A stretch of 64,000 nt of DNA from Methanorbis rubei (GTDB lineage: Archaea > Halobacteriota > Methanomicrobia > Methanomicrobiales > Methanocorpusculaceae): the NCBI RefSeq assembly GCF_032714495.1, contig NZ_JAWDKB010000003.1, positions 124,001-188,000 on the forward strand. Reading direction: 5' to 3'. The notes beneath the pieces were generated by a model. It was not told the origin of the DNA. It did no database searches and saw nothing but the letters and a program-made list of their open reading frames with translations. This document shows positions 16,018-24,236 of the stretch, piece by piece (the stretch's first letter is position 1; each line of letters begins with the position of its first letter). Both the position numbers and the translations under genes were made by a program.

Positions 16018-17812
16018 CCAGATCCACCACCACTTTCAGATTCTCAGCAATTCCCTGCAGATCCACAATACCGCCGCCGGTACCCGTATAGGTCACCTCA
16101 AAGTTATCTCCAGAGTGCAGCAGACGTTTCCAGATCTTCGTGTACTCGCCGTCCATCTCGGTCACAAAATCCGGAGGAACGGTTGCATCTCCCGCGGCAT
16201 CGCAGGAAATATCATACAACGTCATCTCCTGATCTTTGGTTGTATAGTTGTCAACCCTGATCAGAATTTTTCCAGCTGAAGATCCCTTCTTCAGCACAAC
16301 ACGCCGCATGATACGTCCTTCGATCAGCGAAGTGTCAGGAGTCGGAAGCTCCACAATCTCGCCAACCTTCTGGGCAATCAACGGAATCACCGAACAGATT
16401 GCCCGGGCACGATCCTCCTGTTCCTTGCTTTTGTCGCGGCGCGACAGAAACATCTTCAGATCGCGGCCAAGCTCCTGCAACGCAAGTGTAACTTCCTTCT
16501 CAACCTCGGGAACCGAAGCGACCGCATCCTTGGACTCGCTCGTGAACGGCACATTCGTTGCCGCGACATGCACGAGAATCAGAACCGGACCCATCGGGAG
16601 ACCCTGTTGGGAAACCCCGTAAGCCTTCCAGTTCACGCCGGAAACGGCAGAAGTAATCGCACACGCTCCCTGCTGATACAGCAGAGGCACGCGGTTGGCG
16701 AACCGAAGAAGCATCGCACTGCCTTCAACCGGCAGTTTTCCGCCGTAACCGATCGCAGCTTCCACGATGAAGGAGTTGCCGCCAAACACACTGCTTGGAC
16801 GCGTTCGTGCTTTGATGAAGTCGAGCTGGAACTCTTTTTCCATTCCCTTCACGATCAGCTCCTCAGTGATTGGGGAGAGACACTGCAGTGCAGAAGGAGC
16901 CGGAATTTTTACGGTCTGCATTGCTTCAAGCAGAGGATTCAGCTGTTCGAGCGACAGTTTGTTTGCCGAAACTTTCGAGTCCAGCTTTGCAACCGCACAG
17001 ATCTCAAGAGCGGTTTTTTCGCCGACTTTGGAAAAACTTTCAATCAGGAACTCTTTAAGCGGCAGCTCGGACGCCGCGGTCATGCGTTTTAACACGCCAA
17101 GCTCAATGCCGTACGGATGCGGCTTGATGGCAACCGGACACGGCGGAACATCGTGCGAAACACGGTCAAACGTGAACGACTCGTCATCGATCTCGACACG
17201 GAACCGGGCATGCGGGTTGACGATTGAAGTGTACTTGAGATACTCCAGCATCTTCTTCTTCGCAGCCATGGAACTTTTGAACTCGAGCTCGATGCGGGTT
17301 CCATGCGGAAGCACCCAGTCGATCTCTTCATGCGAGAGAACTTCAGGTTCGTTGGTCTCGGTCTTGATGACAAGCGTCATCTTATGCGCCGGAGATTTTG
17401 CATCGGTTCGGGAGATGACAAGCGTCGGTTTTCCGGTCGTCAGCTGTGCATACAGAACTGCCGCAGAAATGCCGATACCCTGCTGACCGCGGGTCTGGCG
17501 GACCTGATGGAACCGTGAACCATAGAGAAGTTTTGCAAAAACCGCCGGCATCTTATCCGGCACAATGCCCGGACCATTGTCTTCGACCACCACGCGGTAA
17601 ACATCGCCGCCGACTTTTCGTACCGAGACGAGAATGTCAGGCAGAACCTCGGCCTCTTCGCAGGCGTCAAGCGAGTTGTCGATTGCTTCTTTAATGGTGG
17701 TGATGATTCCCCGTGTCGGGGAATCAAACCCAAGCATGTGTTTGTTCTTTTCAAAGAACTCGGCGACACTGATGCTTCGTTGTTTCTTGGCGAGTTCGTC
17801 AGCAAGTGCCAT
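16010..17812 (-). CDS. top6B: DNA topoisomerase VI subunit B
   Basis: This is the ATPase subunit of topoisomerase VI. The 600-residue protein shows the GHKL ATP-binding motifs in order: IKEAIDNSLDACEE (N box, about 42-55), VEDNGPGIVPDKMP, and GSRFHQVRQTRGQQGIGISA. A helix-two-turn-helix region and a transducer domain follow, with the transducer lysine probably within SESKDAVASVP. The C-terminal Ig-like extension (about 500-600) is of the longer type seen in methanogens. The gene overlaps hisS upstream (14 bases) and top6A downstream (8 bases), so the three form one operon. Confidence 0.97.
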   Translation of the reverse strand: MALADELAKKQRSISVAEFFEKNKHMLGFDSPTRGIITTIKEAIDNSLDACEEAEVLPDILVSVRKVGGDVYRVVVEDNGPGIVPDKMPAVFAKLLYGSRFHQVRQTRGQQGIGISAAVLYAQLTTGKPTLVISRTDAKSPAHKMTLVIKTETNEPEVLSHEEIDWVLPHGTRIELEFKSSMAAKKKMLEYLKYTSIVNPHARFRVEIDDESFTFDRVSHDVPPCPVAIKPHPYGIELGVLKRMTAASELPLKEFLIESFSKVGEKTALEICAVAKLDSKVSANKLSLEQLNPLLEAMQTVKIPAPSALQCLSPITEELIVKGMEKEFQLDFIKARTRPSSVFGGNSFIVEAAIGYGGKLPVEGSAMLLRFANRVPLLYQQGACAITSAVSGVNWKAYGVSQQGLPMGPVLILVHVAATNVPFTSESKDAVASVPEVEKEVTLALQELGRDLKMFLSRRDKSKEQEDRARAICSVIPLIAQKVGEIVELPTPDTSLIEGRIMRRVVLKKGSSAGKILIRVDNYTTKDQEMTLYDISCDAAGDATVPPDFVTEMDGEYTKIWKRLLHSGDNFEVTYTGTGGGIVDLQGIAENLKVVVDLDV

Positions 17813-19031
17813 TGATTACCTCAGCGACAGCGTCCGCAAGAGGCATCTCTTTCTGGCTTGCGGCGGCAAGATTTTTCAGCGTGACCGTGCCTGCGGCTGC
17901 TTCGTTTGCGCCGATAAGGACCGCATATGATGCACCGGATTTGAGTGCGGAAGAAAGCTGGGCGCCAAAGCTCCGGTCCATTAAGTCCATCACTGCGGTG
18001 ATGCCTGCTGAGCGGAACGCGGCGGCGGCGGCGTACGCCGGCCCCCGCGTTTCCGCGGTCGCGATGACGGCAACGACCGGAGCGGCGGTCGGAACGATCT
18101 CGCCGAGCGAGACCATCACGCGGTCAAAGCCGATGGCAAACCCGCAGCTCGGGACATCTTTGCCGCCGAACAGATGAGCAAGCCGGTAAACTCCGCCGCC
18201 GAGGATCTGATTTTCGGCACCGAGATTGTCGGCGAAGGCTTCAAAGACCATGCCGGTATAGTAGTCAAGACCGCGGGCGATTCCGAAGTTCTGGACGAAC
18301 GGAATGTTCTGGGCTTTGAGGTAGCTGAAGGTCTCTTCGATTCGTGCTTTTTCGGGAATGTCTCCGGTGACGGCGAAGACTTCGTCAAGGGTTTCGGCGG
18401 TGATGAGCCGGACAAGCGGGTCATAGAGATCCGCATGGCCGATTGAGGCAAGCGTGTTTTCCAGAAGTTCCATGTCACGCTTGTCAAGAGCTGCCATGAC
18501 TTTCTTCTGTTCAACTGCGTCAAGGCCCGCAAGCATGTGTTTCATCGGGGAGAGGTGGCCGATCTTTAAGACGAACCGAACGCCGGAACAGCTCAGGAGA
18601 TCAGACGCAAGGGCGATGACTTCTGCATCGGCTGCCGCAGAGTCGGCACCGATGAGTTCGCAGCCGAACTGCCAGAACTGCCGGTAGCGTCCTTTCTGCG
18701 GACGTTCGTACCGGAAGCATTCGGCGAAGTAGAACCAGCGAAGTGGTTTTGGTGCGACCTGGGCTTCGTTGACGTAGGCCCGGACAACTGCTGCTGTGAT
18801 TTCTGGGCGGAGTGCTATTTTTCTGCCGCCTTTGTCTTCGAAGGCGTACATTTCTCCGATGATTCCTTCGCCTGATTTGACGGTGAAGAGTTCCTGCTCT
18901 TCAAACATGGGGGTGACGACTTCGCCGTAGCCGAATGAGGCGGCGACGTCTCTCATGCGGCGTTCGATACTTCTCCGCTGTGCCATTTCTGCGGGAAGGA
19001 AGTCCCGCGTTCCGCGTGGTTTCTGCAGCAT
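17799..19031 (-). CDS. hisS: Histidyl-tRNA synthetase
   Basis: This class II aminoacyl-tRNA synthetase charges tRNA-His. The 410-residue protein has the class II motifs: KPRGTRDFLPAEMAQRR at the start, motif 2 with FRYERPQKGRYRQFWQFGCE (about 108-127), and the histidine-specific ARGLDYYTGMVFEA. Motif 3 is FAIGFDRV. A C-terminal anticodon-binding domain follows (about 320-410). The start at 19031 has GAGAGGA upstream. The upstream small membrane-protein gene stops two bases before it, and its own stop overlaps the top6B start by 14 bases. Confidence 0.97.
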   Translation of the reverse strand: MLQKPRGTRDFLPAEMAQRRSIERRMRDVAASFGYGEVVTPMFEEQELFTVKSGEGIIGEMYAFEDKGGRKIALRPEITAAVVRAYVNEAQVAPKPLRWFYFAECFRYERPQKGRYRQFWQFGCELIGADSAAADAEVIALASDLLSCSGVRFVLKIGHLSPMKHMLAGLDAVEQKKVMAALDKRDMELLENTLASIGHADLYDPLVRLITAETLDEVFAVTGDIPEKARIEETFSYLKAQNIPFVQNFGIARGLDYYTGMVFEAFADNLGAENQILGGGVYRLAHLFGGKDVPSCGFAIGFDRVMVSLGEIVPTAAPVVAVIATAETRGPAYAAAAAFRSAGITAVMDLMDRSFGAQLSSALKSGASYAVLIGANEAAAGTVTLKNLAAASQKEMPLADAVAEVINGTC

Positions 19032-19033
19032 TT

Positions 19034-19369
19034 TTATTTCCTCTCAGGAACGCGTCGGGGGGCGGCTCCGGTAAATCTCTGCCATGCTGATTCGTCTCCT
19101 TTCCATACGTTGCCTCGGGTGATTCTGGACTGCAGGTACATTGCAAGCAATATGAATCCGCAGGCGAGGTAGAGGAAGGTGTTGTCGGAGAATCCTGCAA
19201 GGGCTGCGGCAAACCAGCCGAGTCCGGTGAAGAGTACTCCCTGGTAGGCGGCCTTGCGGTATCCTTCAATTCCGGTCCTGACAAAGATGCGGGTGTCTCT
19301 AAGCCAGAGGAAGGAGACGACAATCGCACCGAAGGCGACGATGTAGGTTATCGGATCAACGAAGGGCAT
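19034..19369 (-). CDS. Small membrane protein of unknown function, first in the hisS-top6 operon
   Basis: The 111-residue protein has four hydrophobic segments (about 5-22, 42-60, 66-84 and a weaker one), a charged loop with RDTRIFVRTGIEGYRKA and a basic C-terminal end (APRRVPERK). It ends two bases before hisS on the same strand, so it is very likely cotranscribed with hisS, top6B and top6A. I do not recognise the family; a link to the synthetase or topoisomerase is not implied. Confidence 0.7.
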   Translation of the reverse strand: MPFVDPITYIVAFGAIVVSFLWLRDTRIFVRTGIEGYRKAAYQGVLFTGLGWFAAALAGFSDNTFLYLACGFILLAMYLQSRITRGNVWKGDESAWQRFTGAAPRRVPERK

Positions 19370-19442
19370 AAATGATAATTATTTGGTGTGAGTTGTCTTA
19401 ATGCTGGGGGTTTGTTCGGGCGTTGTACTATTATTTCGGAGT

Positions 19443-19607
19443 CGCCCACGGAAAAGCGGAAAGCACGGAATAGGCACGGAAAAAACATCACGGAGTAGAC
19501 GAGAACATCACGGAAGTTAAGTATTTTCCAATTCCGTGGTGTTCACGTCTGCTCCGTGATGTTTTTTTTTCTGTGAGATTTCCGTGTGTTTTGCTTTTCC
19601 GTGGGCG
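19443..19607. repeat. Long intergenic inverted repeat (CACGGAA family), copy 3
   Basis: Arms of about 70-75 bases (19443-19514 and 19533-19607) pair with several mismatches and are made of words such as CCCACGGAAAAGCGGAAAG and CATCACGGAG. The loop is only about 18 bases. Unlike copies 1, 2 and 4 it lies between divergent genes (19369 minus, 19737 plus), so a terminator role is less obvious. The remaining bases of this 367-base gap hold no gene; TATA-like sequence occurs near 19695. Confidence 0.78.
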
Positions 19608-19736
19608 GAGCAACGAACAACACCGAACAGTGTTTACCCATAAACGAATTTATGGGAAAAACCGATTTGTGCGGGATGTTTTATGTGGTTGTGTTTCCTA
19701 TATTCTGGATAATGAGTTCCGGAGTTCTGATCTGAA

Positions 19737-20597
19737 ATGAGGCCTGGCTCTTCTATTAAGTTGTTTCAGGAGAAGACGATCCGGTCAACATGGAATGAGG
19801 AGGAGGAACTCTGGTACTTTTCTCTGGTGGATATTGTTGAGGTGCTGACGAATTCAGCAGATCCCACCGATTATCTGCGGAAATTGAAAAAACGGGATCC
19901 TGAACTAAAAAGCTACCTTGGGACAAATTGTCCCAAGGTAGCTATGGTCACCGAGAGCGGAAAGATGCGAAAAATTCTTGCGGGAAATGCCCGGCATATT
20001 TTCCGTCTGGTTCAGTCGATTCCTTCACCGAAAGCTGAGCCGCTGAAGCTCTGGCTGGCACAGGTCGGGTATGAGCGGTTGCAGGAGATTGAAAATCCTG
20101 AACTTGCCCAGGAACGGATGAAGGTTCTGTATGAGGAGAAGGGTTATCCAAAAGACTGGATTGATAAACGTCTTCGGGGAATGGCGATACGTCAGAATCT
20201 TACTGATGAGTGGCAGGAGAGAGGTATTTCGTCGGACAGGGAGTTTGCTATTCTCACGGCAGAAATTTCAAAGGCAACGTTTGGGATGACACCGGCAGAA
20301 TACCGATCATTGAAGGGGCTTGCGAAAAAGAATGAGAATCTTCGGGATCATATGACGGATCTGGAGTTGATTTTTACGATGCTTGGCGAGCGGGTGACGA
20401 CGGAAATCTCGCAAAAGGAGCAGCCGGAGAGTTTTCCGAAGAGTCGCGAGGTTGCACGCCGCGGCGGAAGGGTTGCAGGTGTTGCCAGGACGGAGACGGA
20501 ACGGGAGCTTGGACACAGTGTTGCGACACCGGATAATTTTCTCGGCGAGAGTGATTCCAGTAAGAGACGAAGAGTTGCTTCAGGTAAGAAGGACTGA
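19737..20597 (+). CDS. Bro-N domain (phage antirepressor-like) protein
   Basis: The 286-residue protein has an N-terminal Bro-N domain (about 8-110). Typical features are the strand pair ending LWYFSLVDIVEVLT, then LRKLKKRDPELKSYLGTNCP and TESGKMRKILAGNARHIFRL. The middle (115-215) carries the conserved AEPLKLWLAQVGYERLQE, YPKDWIDKRLRG and DEWQERGI blocks seen in bacterial and archaeal homologues. The C-terminal tail is basic (KRRRVASGKKD). Bro-N proteins come from phages and viruses and act as DNA-binding antirepressors; many chromosomal copies stand alone, as here. A 33-base palindrome lies inside the domain. A virus-like block begins 2.3 kb downstream. Confidence 0.85.
   Translation: MRPGSSIKLFQEKTIRSTWNEEEELWYFSLVDIVEVLTNSADPTDYLRKLKKRDPELKSYLGTNCPKVAMVTESGKMRKILAGNARHIFRLVQSIPSPKAEPLKLWLAQVGYERLQEIENPELAQERMKVLYEEKGYPKDWIDKRLRGMAIRQNLTDEWQERGISSDREFAILTAEISKATFGMTPAEYRSLKGLAKKNENLRDHMTDLELIFTMLGERVTTEISQKEQPESFPKSREVARRGGRVAGVARTETERELGHSVATPDNFLGESDSSKRRRVASGKKD
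19911..19943. repeat. Perfect 33-base palindrome inside the Bro-N gene
   Basis: The arms AGCTACCTTGGGACAA and TTGTCCCAAGGTAGCT (16 bases each) flank a single central A. The palindrome encodes SYLGTNCPKVA, a stretch conserved in the family, so part of the symmetry may be forced by codons. Even so, 16 exact pairs without a loop is exceptional in coding DNA and makes a plausible binding site for a dimeric protein. Confidence 0.9.
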
Positions 20598-20645
20598 TTT
20601 GTCTCTATCCGATCTTTTATTGTCTGCGTTCGCGTAGAGTTTGCT

Positions 20646-21623
20646 ATGCAGCAGATGGATGAGGGAAGCGAAGCATTCAGGGAAATTTATTTTGCAGGCG
20701 GATGTTTCTGGGGTGTTGAGGAGCTGATGCGTTCAGTCCAAGGAGTTGTTGATGCGGTATCCGGGTATGCGAACGGCAGAAGCGGGCCTGCTCCATCGTA
20801 TGAGGAGGTGTGTTCAGGGAGAACAGGATTTTCCGAGACGGTGAAGGTTGTCTACAACCCTGCCAGAGTGAGCCTGCCGGCACTGGTGTTTCTGTTTTTC
20901 CGGGCGATTGATCCGACAGATTCAGGCGGTCAGGGAAATGACCGGGGAACGCAGTACCGTTCAGGCATCTATTATAGTGATGAGGAGTCGGCAGTTGTTG
21001 TCAGGCGTGCGACAGATGTTGAACGGCGGAGGCATTCTGCGTTTTATGTGGAGATTTTGCCGCTGCTGAATTTTTATCCGGCAGAAGAGTTTCATCAGCG
21101 GTATCTGGAGAAGCACGAAGGCGGGTACTGTCATATTCCAAGAGAGTTGTTTTCCTATGCAGGATCGATGCGGGTGGATCCACAGCAGTACCCGCGGCCA
21201 AGTGATGCGGAGATTTCGCGCCGGCTTTCGTCTCAGGAGTTTTCCGTGACCCAGGAAGGGGCAACCGATCTGCCGCATTCGCATCCGCTGACGACTGAGG
21301 TGCGGCGGGGATTGTATGTGGACGCGGTTACCGGCGAGCCGTTGTTTTCCTCGAGAGATAAGTATCAGAGTTCCTGCGGGTGGCCGGCGTTTTCAGAGCC
21401 GGTTGATCGAAACACGATGGTGTTTTCCGAGGACCGGTCGCATGGGATGCGCCGGACTGAGGTGCGGAGCAGGACAGGAGATTCGCATCTGGGGCATGTG
21501 TTTGGAGGTGATGAGGAGTCTCCTTCAGGAGTGAGGTTTTGCATAAACGGGTCGTCATTGAGGTTCGTGCCGTATGAGAGAATGGAGGAGGAGGGGTACG
21601 GGGAGCTGATGGATCTGGTTTGA
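20646..21623 (+). CDS. msrAB: Bifunctional peptide methionine sulfoxide reductase MsrA/MsrB
   Basis: The enzyme repairs oxidised methionine, the A domain acting on the S and the B domain on the R diastereomer of the sulfoxide. The 325-residue protein has MsrA first (about 13-165) with FAGGCFWGVEEL (catalytic Cys20), RSGIYYSDEE and EEFHQRYL. MsrB follows (about 190-310) with KYQSSCGWPAF, DSHLGHVF and the catalytic RFCINGSSLRF (Cys299). The zinc-binding CxxC pairs of some MsrB proteins are absent. The A-B fusion order is common in bacteria and some methanogens. The gene has its own promoter region in the 48-base gap after the Bro-N gene. Confidence 0.96.
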   Translation: MQQMDEGSEAFREIYFAGGCFWGVEELMRSVQGVVDAVSGYANGRSGPAPSYEEVCSGRTGFSETVKVVYNPARVSLPALVFLFFRAIDPTDSGGQGNDRGTQYRSGIYYSDEESAVVVRRATDVERRRHSAFYVEILPLLNFYPAEEFHQRYLEKHEGGYCHIPRELFSYAGSMRVDPQQYPRPSDAEISRRLSSQEFSVTQEGATDLPHSHPLTTEVRRGLYVDAVTGEPLFSSRDKYQSSCGWPAFSEPVDRNTMVFSEDRSHGMRRTEVRSRTGDSHLGHVFGGDEESPSGVRFCINGSSLRFVPYERMEEEGYGELMDLV

Positions 21624-21654
21624 AAAAATGTGTTTTGTGGGGTTGTGGTATCAC

Positions 21655-21852
21655 AGAAAAGATTTAGTTCGTTTTTTTCGGAAAAAAAGTAAATGGATAA
21701 GTGGCGAATGGGCATGATGAGAAAAGATTTAGTCGATTTTTTTCGGAAAAAAGTAAGTGGATAAGTGGCGAATGGGCATGATGAGAAAAGATTTAGTCGA
21801 TTTTTTTCGGAAAAAAGTAAGTGGATAAGTGGCGAATGGGCATGATGAGAAA
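21655..21852 (+). repeat. Three tandem copies of a 65-base unit
   Basis: The unit contains GAAAAGATTTAGTCGATTTT and GGATAAGTGGCGAATGGGCA. Copies start near 21655, 21720 and 21784; the last two are almost identical and the first differs by a few bases. The unit directly follows msrAB. There are no spacers, so this is not a CRISPR array. No gene is evident. Confidence 0.85.
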
Positions 21853-21978
21853 AGGAAACCGCAAATCCACGCAAATCTCGCTCGCTGATGCTCGCTCCGC
21901 AAATCGCGTTTGCTAATCGTCGCTCTCATCCCGCCGGATTCCGGCGGGCTCGTTGCTATCGCAACCGCTCCGGCAAAC

Positions 21979-22082
21979 GCTGGACGGCGCCAGTCGGGCG
22001 CCGCCATTGTTGAAAGTATTAATACAGAACGAATTGAAATTATCCAGCCACCTCAGGCGGCGCCCGACTGGCGCCGTCCAGC
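21979..22082. repeat. Perfect 27-bp inverted repeat with a 50-base loop
   Basis: Arms 21979-22005 and 22056-22082 are exact reverse complements, very GC-rich (core GACGGCGCCAGTCGGGCGCC), and enclose an AT-rich loop of 50 bases. The shape is that of a miniature inverted-repeat element or a very stable RNA hairpin. Surrounding DNA (21870-22200) contains more GC-rich words typical of dispersed repeats and no credible gene. Confidence 0.85.
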
Positions 22083-22194
22083 ATGTGCAGTCGTGTCACC
22101 GATTAGGTTCACCACCTGCGGCGGCGAACCCCCACAGAATCAAACCGGCTCGGCATCAGTCGCATGCCGCTCCCGCGTCATGCTCGGTTAATCG

Positions 22195-22640
22195 CGGTTG
22201 AACGAGAAAAATGAATTTTACGAAAAATAGTTCCGGGAGTTGTTTACTCCCGATCTTCCCCAGCAGTCACCCGCCCCGCTTTGATTCTAATGCGAAACAG
22301 CATCCGCCCGGAATCGGGCGGGGCAGTTCCGCAGAATCAAACCGGCTCGGCATGACTCGCTACGCTCGAAGGCAGTAGTGGAACGGGAAAAGAGATCTTA
22401 CGAAAAATAGTACCGGGAGTTGTTTACTCCCGATCTTCCCCAGCAGTCGCCCGCCCTGCTTTGATTCTAATGCGAAACTGCATCCGCCCGGAATCGGGCG
22501 GGGCAGTTCCGCAGAATCAAACCAGCTCGGCATGACTCGCTACGCTCGAAGGCAGTAGTGGAACGGGAAAAGAGATCTTACGAAAAATAGTACCGGGAGT
22601 TGTTTACTCCCGATCTTCCCCAGCAGTTGCCCGATGAGTC
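22195..22640. repeat. 180-base direct repeats carrying a hairpin and a duplicated gene end
   Basis: A block with period 180 (its TACGAAAAATAG word lies at 22218, 22398 and 22578) occurs two and a half times. Each copy contains the stem CGGGAGT/ACTCCCG around GTTGTTTA. On the minus strand this hairpin holds the stop codon and last codons of the small gene at 22604-22753, so the end of that gene has been copied twice downstream. The copies also contain CCGCCCGGAATCGGGCGG hairpins and the word AAACCGGCTCGGCAT. The same word occurs inverted at about 22832, on the far side of the small gene. Confidence 0.8.
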
Positions 22641-22753
22641 CGGTCAAGCCACCGGTCGTTCCATGCGTAAATAGGGCCGGCGAGAATGAGGACGGCGCCG
22701 GTAATGCCCTGTGCGGCAATGCCGATAATGAGGATAGTAGTAATGGTGTCCAT
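22604..22753 (-). CDS. Small membrane protein (49 residues)
   Basis: A frame of 49 codons starts at the ATG at 22751-22753, preceded by the strong ribosome-binding site AAGGAGAAACATC. It encodes one hydrophobic helix (about residues 3-28, TTILIIGIAAQGITGAVLIL) followed by a short charged tail (WNDRWLDRTHR). The stop lies inside a terminator-like hairpin (CGGGAGTAAACAACTCCCG). The gene is flanked by repeats and is downstream, on the same strand, of the 171-residue gene. The ribosome-binding site, sensible topology and terminator together support it as real. It could be a viral holin-like or structural membrane peptide, but nothing proves that. Confidence 0.6.
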   Translation of the reverse strand: MDTITTILIIGIAAQGITGAVLILAGPIYAWNDRWLDRTHRATAGEDRE

Positions 22754-22841
22754 GATGTTTCTCCTTTTTAGTATTTTTCAAATATTTCCAATCAACCGTG
22801 ATTAACCGAGCGAAGCGAGAGATGCCGAGCCGGTTTAATCC

Positions 22842-22879
22842 TGTGGGGGTTTACCGCCTCCGGCGGTAAACCCCCCACA
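22842..22879. terminator. Strong hairpin after the 171-residue gene
   Basis: GTGGGGGTTTACCGCC pairs with GGCGGTAAACCCCCCAC (one bulged C) across a three-base loop. The outer AATCC/GGATT can extend the stem. It lies 21 bases beyond the stop of the gene at 22900-23415 and before the small gene, so it could end or attenuate transcription between them. Confidence 0.65.
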
Positions 22880-22899
22880 TTAGGATTGAAGCGGGGCGG

Positions 22900-23415
22900 T
22901 TAGTTGAGGCTGTTTTGTGTATCCGCCCACGCATCAACCTTAGCGAGAATCGCATCGCTCTCATAAGAACTGATCTTCAGATCCTTTCTGGTGAAACTGA
23001 GGAAATAAATCTCACCGGTCGGATCATGAATCTTAAGACGAACATTCCAGGAATCCTTAGTATTGTCGCGGTCAGCAACTGCGCTCTCGCCGAACTTTGC
23101 AGTGAGGGCAGTATCTGCAAGAATGTGGGCAACAACCGCATCGTAAACAGCACGGGTCGGAGCATCAACAACAATACTACCGATTACCTCGCCGAGGGGA
23201 GAAAGGTAAGCAATAGTTGCCTTGTAATACTCATTCGCAACACTGACGCCGTCGATAGTCTCGCCGGCGGTCTGGTAGGCAGTTGCGCCCAGCGGATTAT
23301 CGGTCGCCTTCAGCGCAGCAATATTCGCATCAAATGCAGAAGCAGTAGTGATCGGTACAGTGAAACTGCGTCTTGCAGCCTTCACAACAGAAGTCTGGGT
23401 GAAATCGAGTGGCAT
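22900..23415 (-). CDS. Unidentified protein, possibly from a virus or integrated element
   Basis: The 171-residue protein has no signal peptide or membrane helix. It is rich in Ala and Asp with alternating beta-like stretches (AYQTAGETIDGVSVANEYYK, SWNVRLKIHDPTGEIYFLSF). I know no such family. Its neighbours (small membrane protein, small HTH protein, zinc-ribbon protein, HNH nuclease fragment, all minus strand) suggest the remains of a provirus, in which this might be a structural or accessory protein. That is inference from position. A strong hairpin follows its end. Confidence 0.6.
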   Translation of the reverse strand: MPLDFTQTSVVKAARRSFTVPITTASAFDANIAALKATDNPLGATAYQTAGETIDGVSVANEYYKATIAYLSPLGEVIGSIVVDAPTRAVYDAVVAHILADTALTAKFGESAVADRDNTKDSWNVRLKIHDPTGEIYFLSFTRKDLKISSYESDAILAKVDAWADTQNSLN

Positions 23416-23529
23416 ATTCTATCGTATCCATGAGAATGCGGGCGTATTTGTATCGTGCCGCATCACTCAGATAACTATAGACAATGAAAAATAATAAAGC
23501 TAAATTTTGTCTTAGCTTCTAATTTAGAA

Positions 23530-23736
23530 TCAAAACATCCGAAGTTTTCGCCTCACCTCCTCAGGAACATCCGCCACATAAGGTCGGGCAATCCGATGAT
23601 TGCGCAGAGCAGAAACAACAGATGTCTTGCCGCATCCAAGCCTCTCAGCAATCTCTCTAACGGTCAGTTTCTCCTCAACAACCAGCCGGAGAAGCCTCTC
23701 CCGACTGGCAAGATCAGGATACAGATACCATCTCAC
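23530..23736 (-). CDS. Small helix-turn-helix protein
   Basis: The 68-residue protein contains a clear HTH (VEEKLTVREIAERLGCGKTS, about 20-39, then VVSALRNHRIARPY) like those of resolvases, small terminase-like proteins and homing-nuclease accessory domains. The ATGA overlap with the gene upstream (23733-23736) shows translational coupling. It probably binds DNA in the same provirus-like operon. Confidence 0.7.
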   Translation of the reverse strand: MRWYLYPDLASRERLLRLVVEEKLTVREIAERLGCGKTSVVSALRNHRIARPYVADVPEEVRRKLRMF

Positions 23737-24236
23737 CGGGTTTCCCCCAGAGGAACAATCATCGGCAGCTGCGGTTTTTTCACGACACTGATATACGCAG
23801 GAATCTCGCCTTCAGCAAGAACCTGCCGGAGATCCCCAAGATTCACCTGTTCAAACGCAATAACCCGATCCGGAGACGCAGCTTTCGCAAGATCATACAG
23901 ATGCCTTCGTCCGAGAATCTTCTCCGCATCGCAGGACCGGATGAAAACAATTTTTTCAAACACTTCCGGAAGATCTCGCCTGAGTTTACCGGTGTCAACC
24001 ATGCGGGTGAACGTATACGGCGTTTCGATCGTGTAGTGAACAGAGGTCAGACCTTCGATACAGATCCGATCGATTACTGCTGCATGCTGTTCCTCAAACC
24101 TTTCGGCAAGCTGCCGAAACACCTCGGCAAACTCTGCCGCCCAGATTGCATTTTCAAAAGGATCGCATGGCTCAGGATAAAAAATTCCGATCTTTTCCGC
24201 GAAAAGAATACCAGGATTGATGGGAACTTTTGTCAT
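23733..24236 (-). CDS. Unidentified protein of a provirus-like operon
   Basis: The 167-residue soluble protein has FENAIWAAEFAEVFRQLAER (a helix near 27-46), then alternating strands and helices with VFEKIVFIRSCDAEKILGRR and ends PMIVPLGETR. I do not recognise the family. Four-base overlaps on both sides place it between a zinc-ribbon protein and a small HTH protein in one operon. Confidence 0.65.
   Translation of the reverse strand: MTKVPINPGILFAEKIGIFYPEPCDPFENAIWAAEFAEVFRQLAERFEEQHAAVIDRICIEGLTSVHYTIETPYTFTRMVDTGKLRRDLPEVFEKIVFIRSCDAEKILGRRHLYDLAKAASPDRVIAFEQVNLGDLRQVLAEGEIPAYISVVKKPQLPMIVPLGETR

Noticed and set aside
16767-17486. 239-codon frame opposite top6B
   Set aside because: Antisense of a conserved gene; Ser/Arg-rich translation.
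21655-21852. Possible CRISPR array
   Set aside because: The repeats are contiguous 65-base units without unique spacers, and no cas genes are present.
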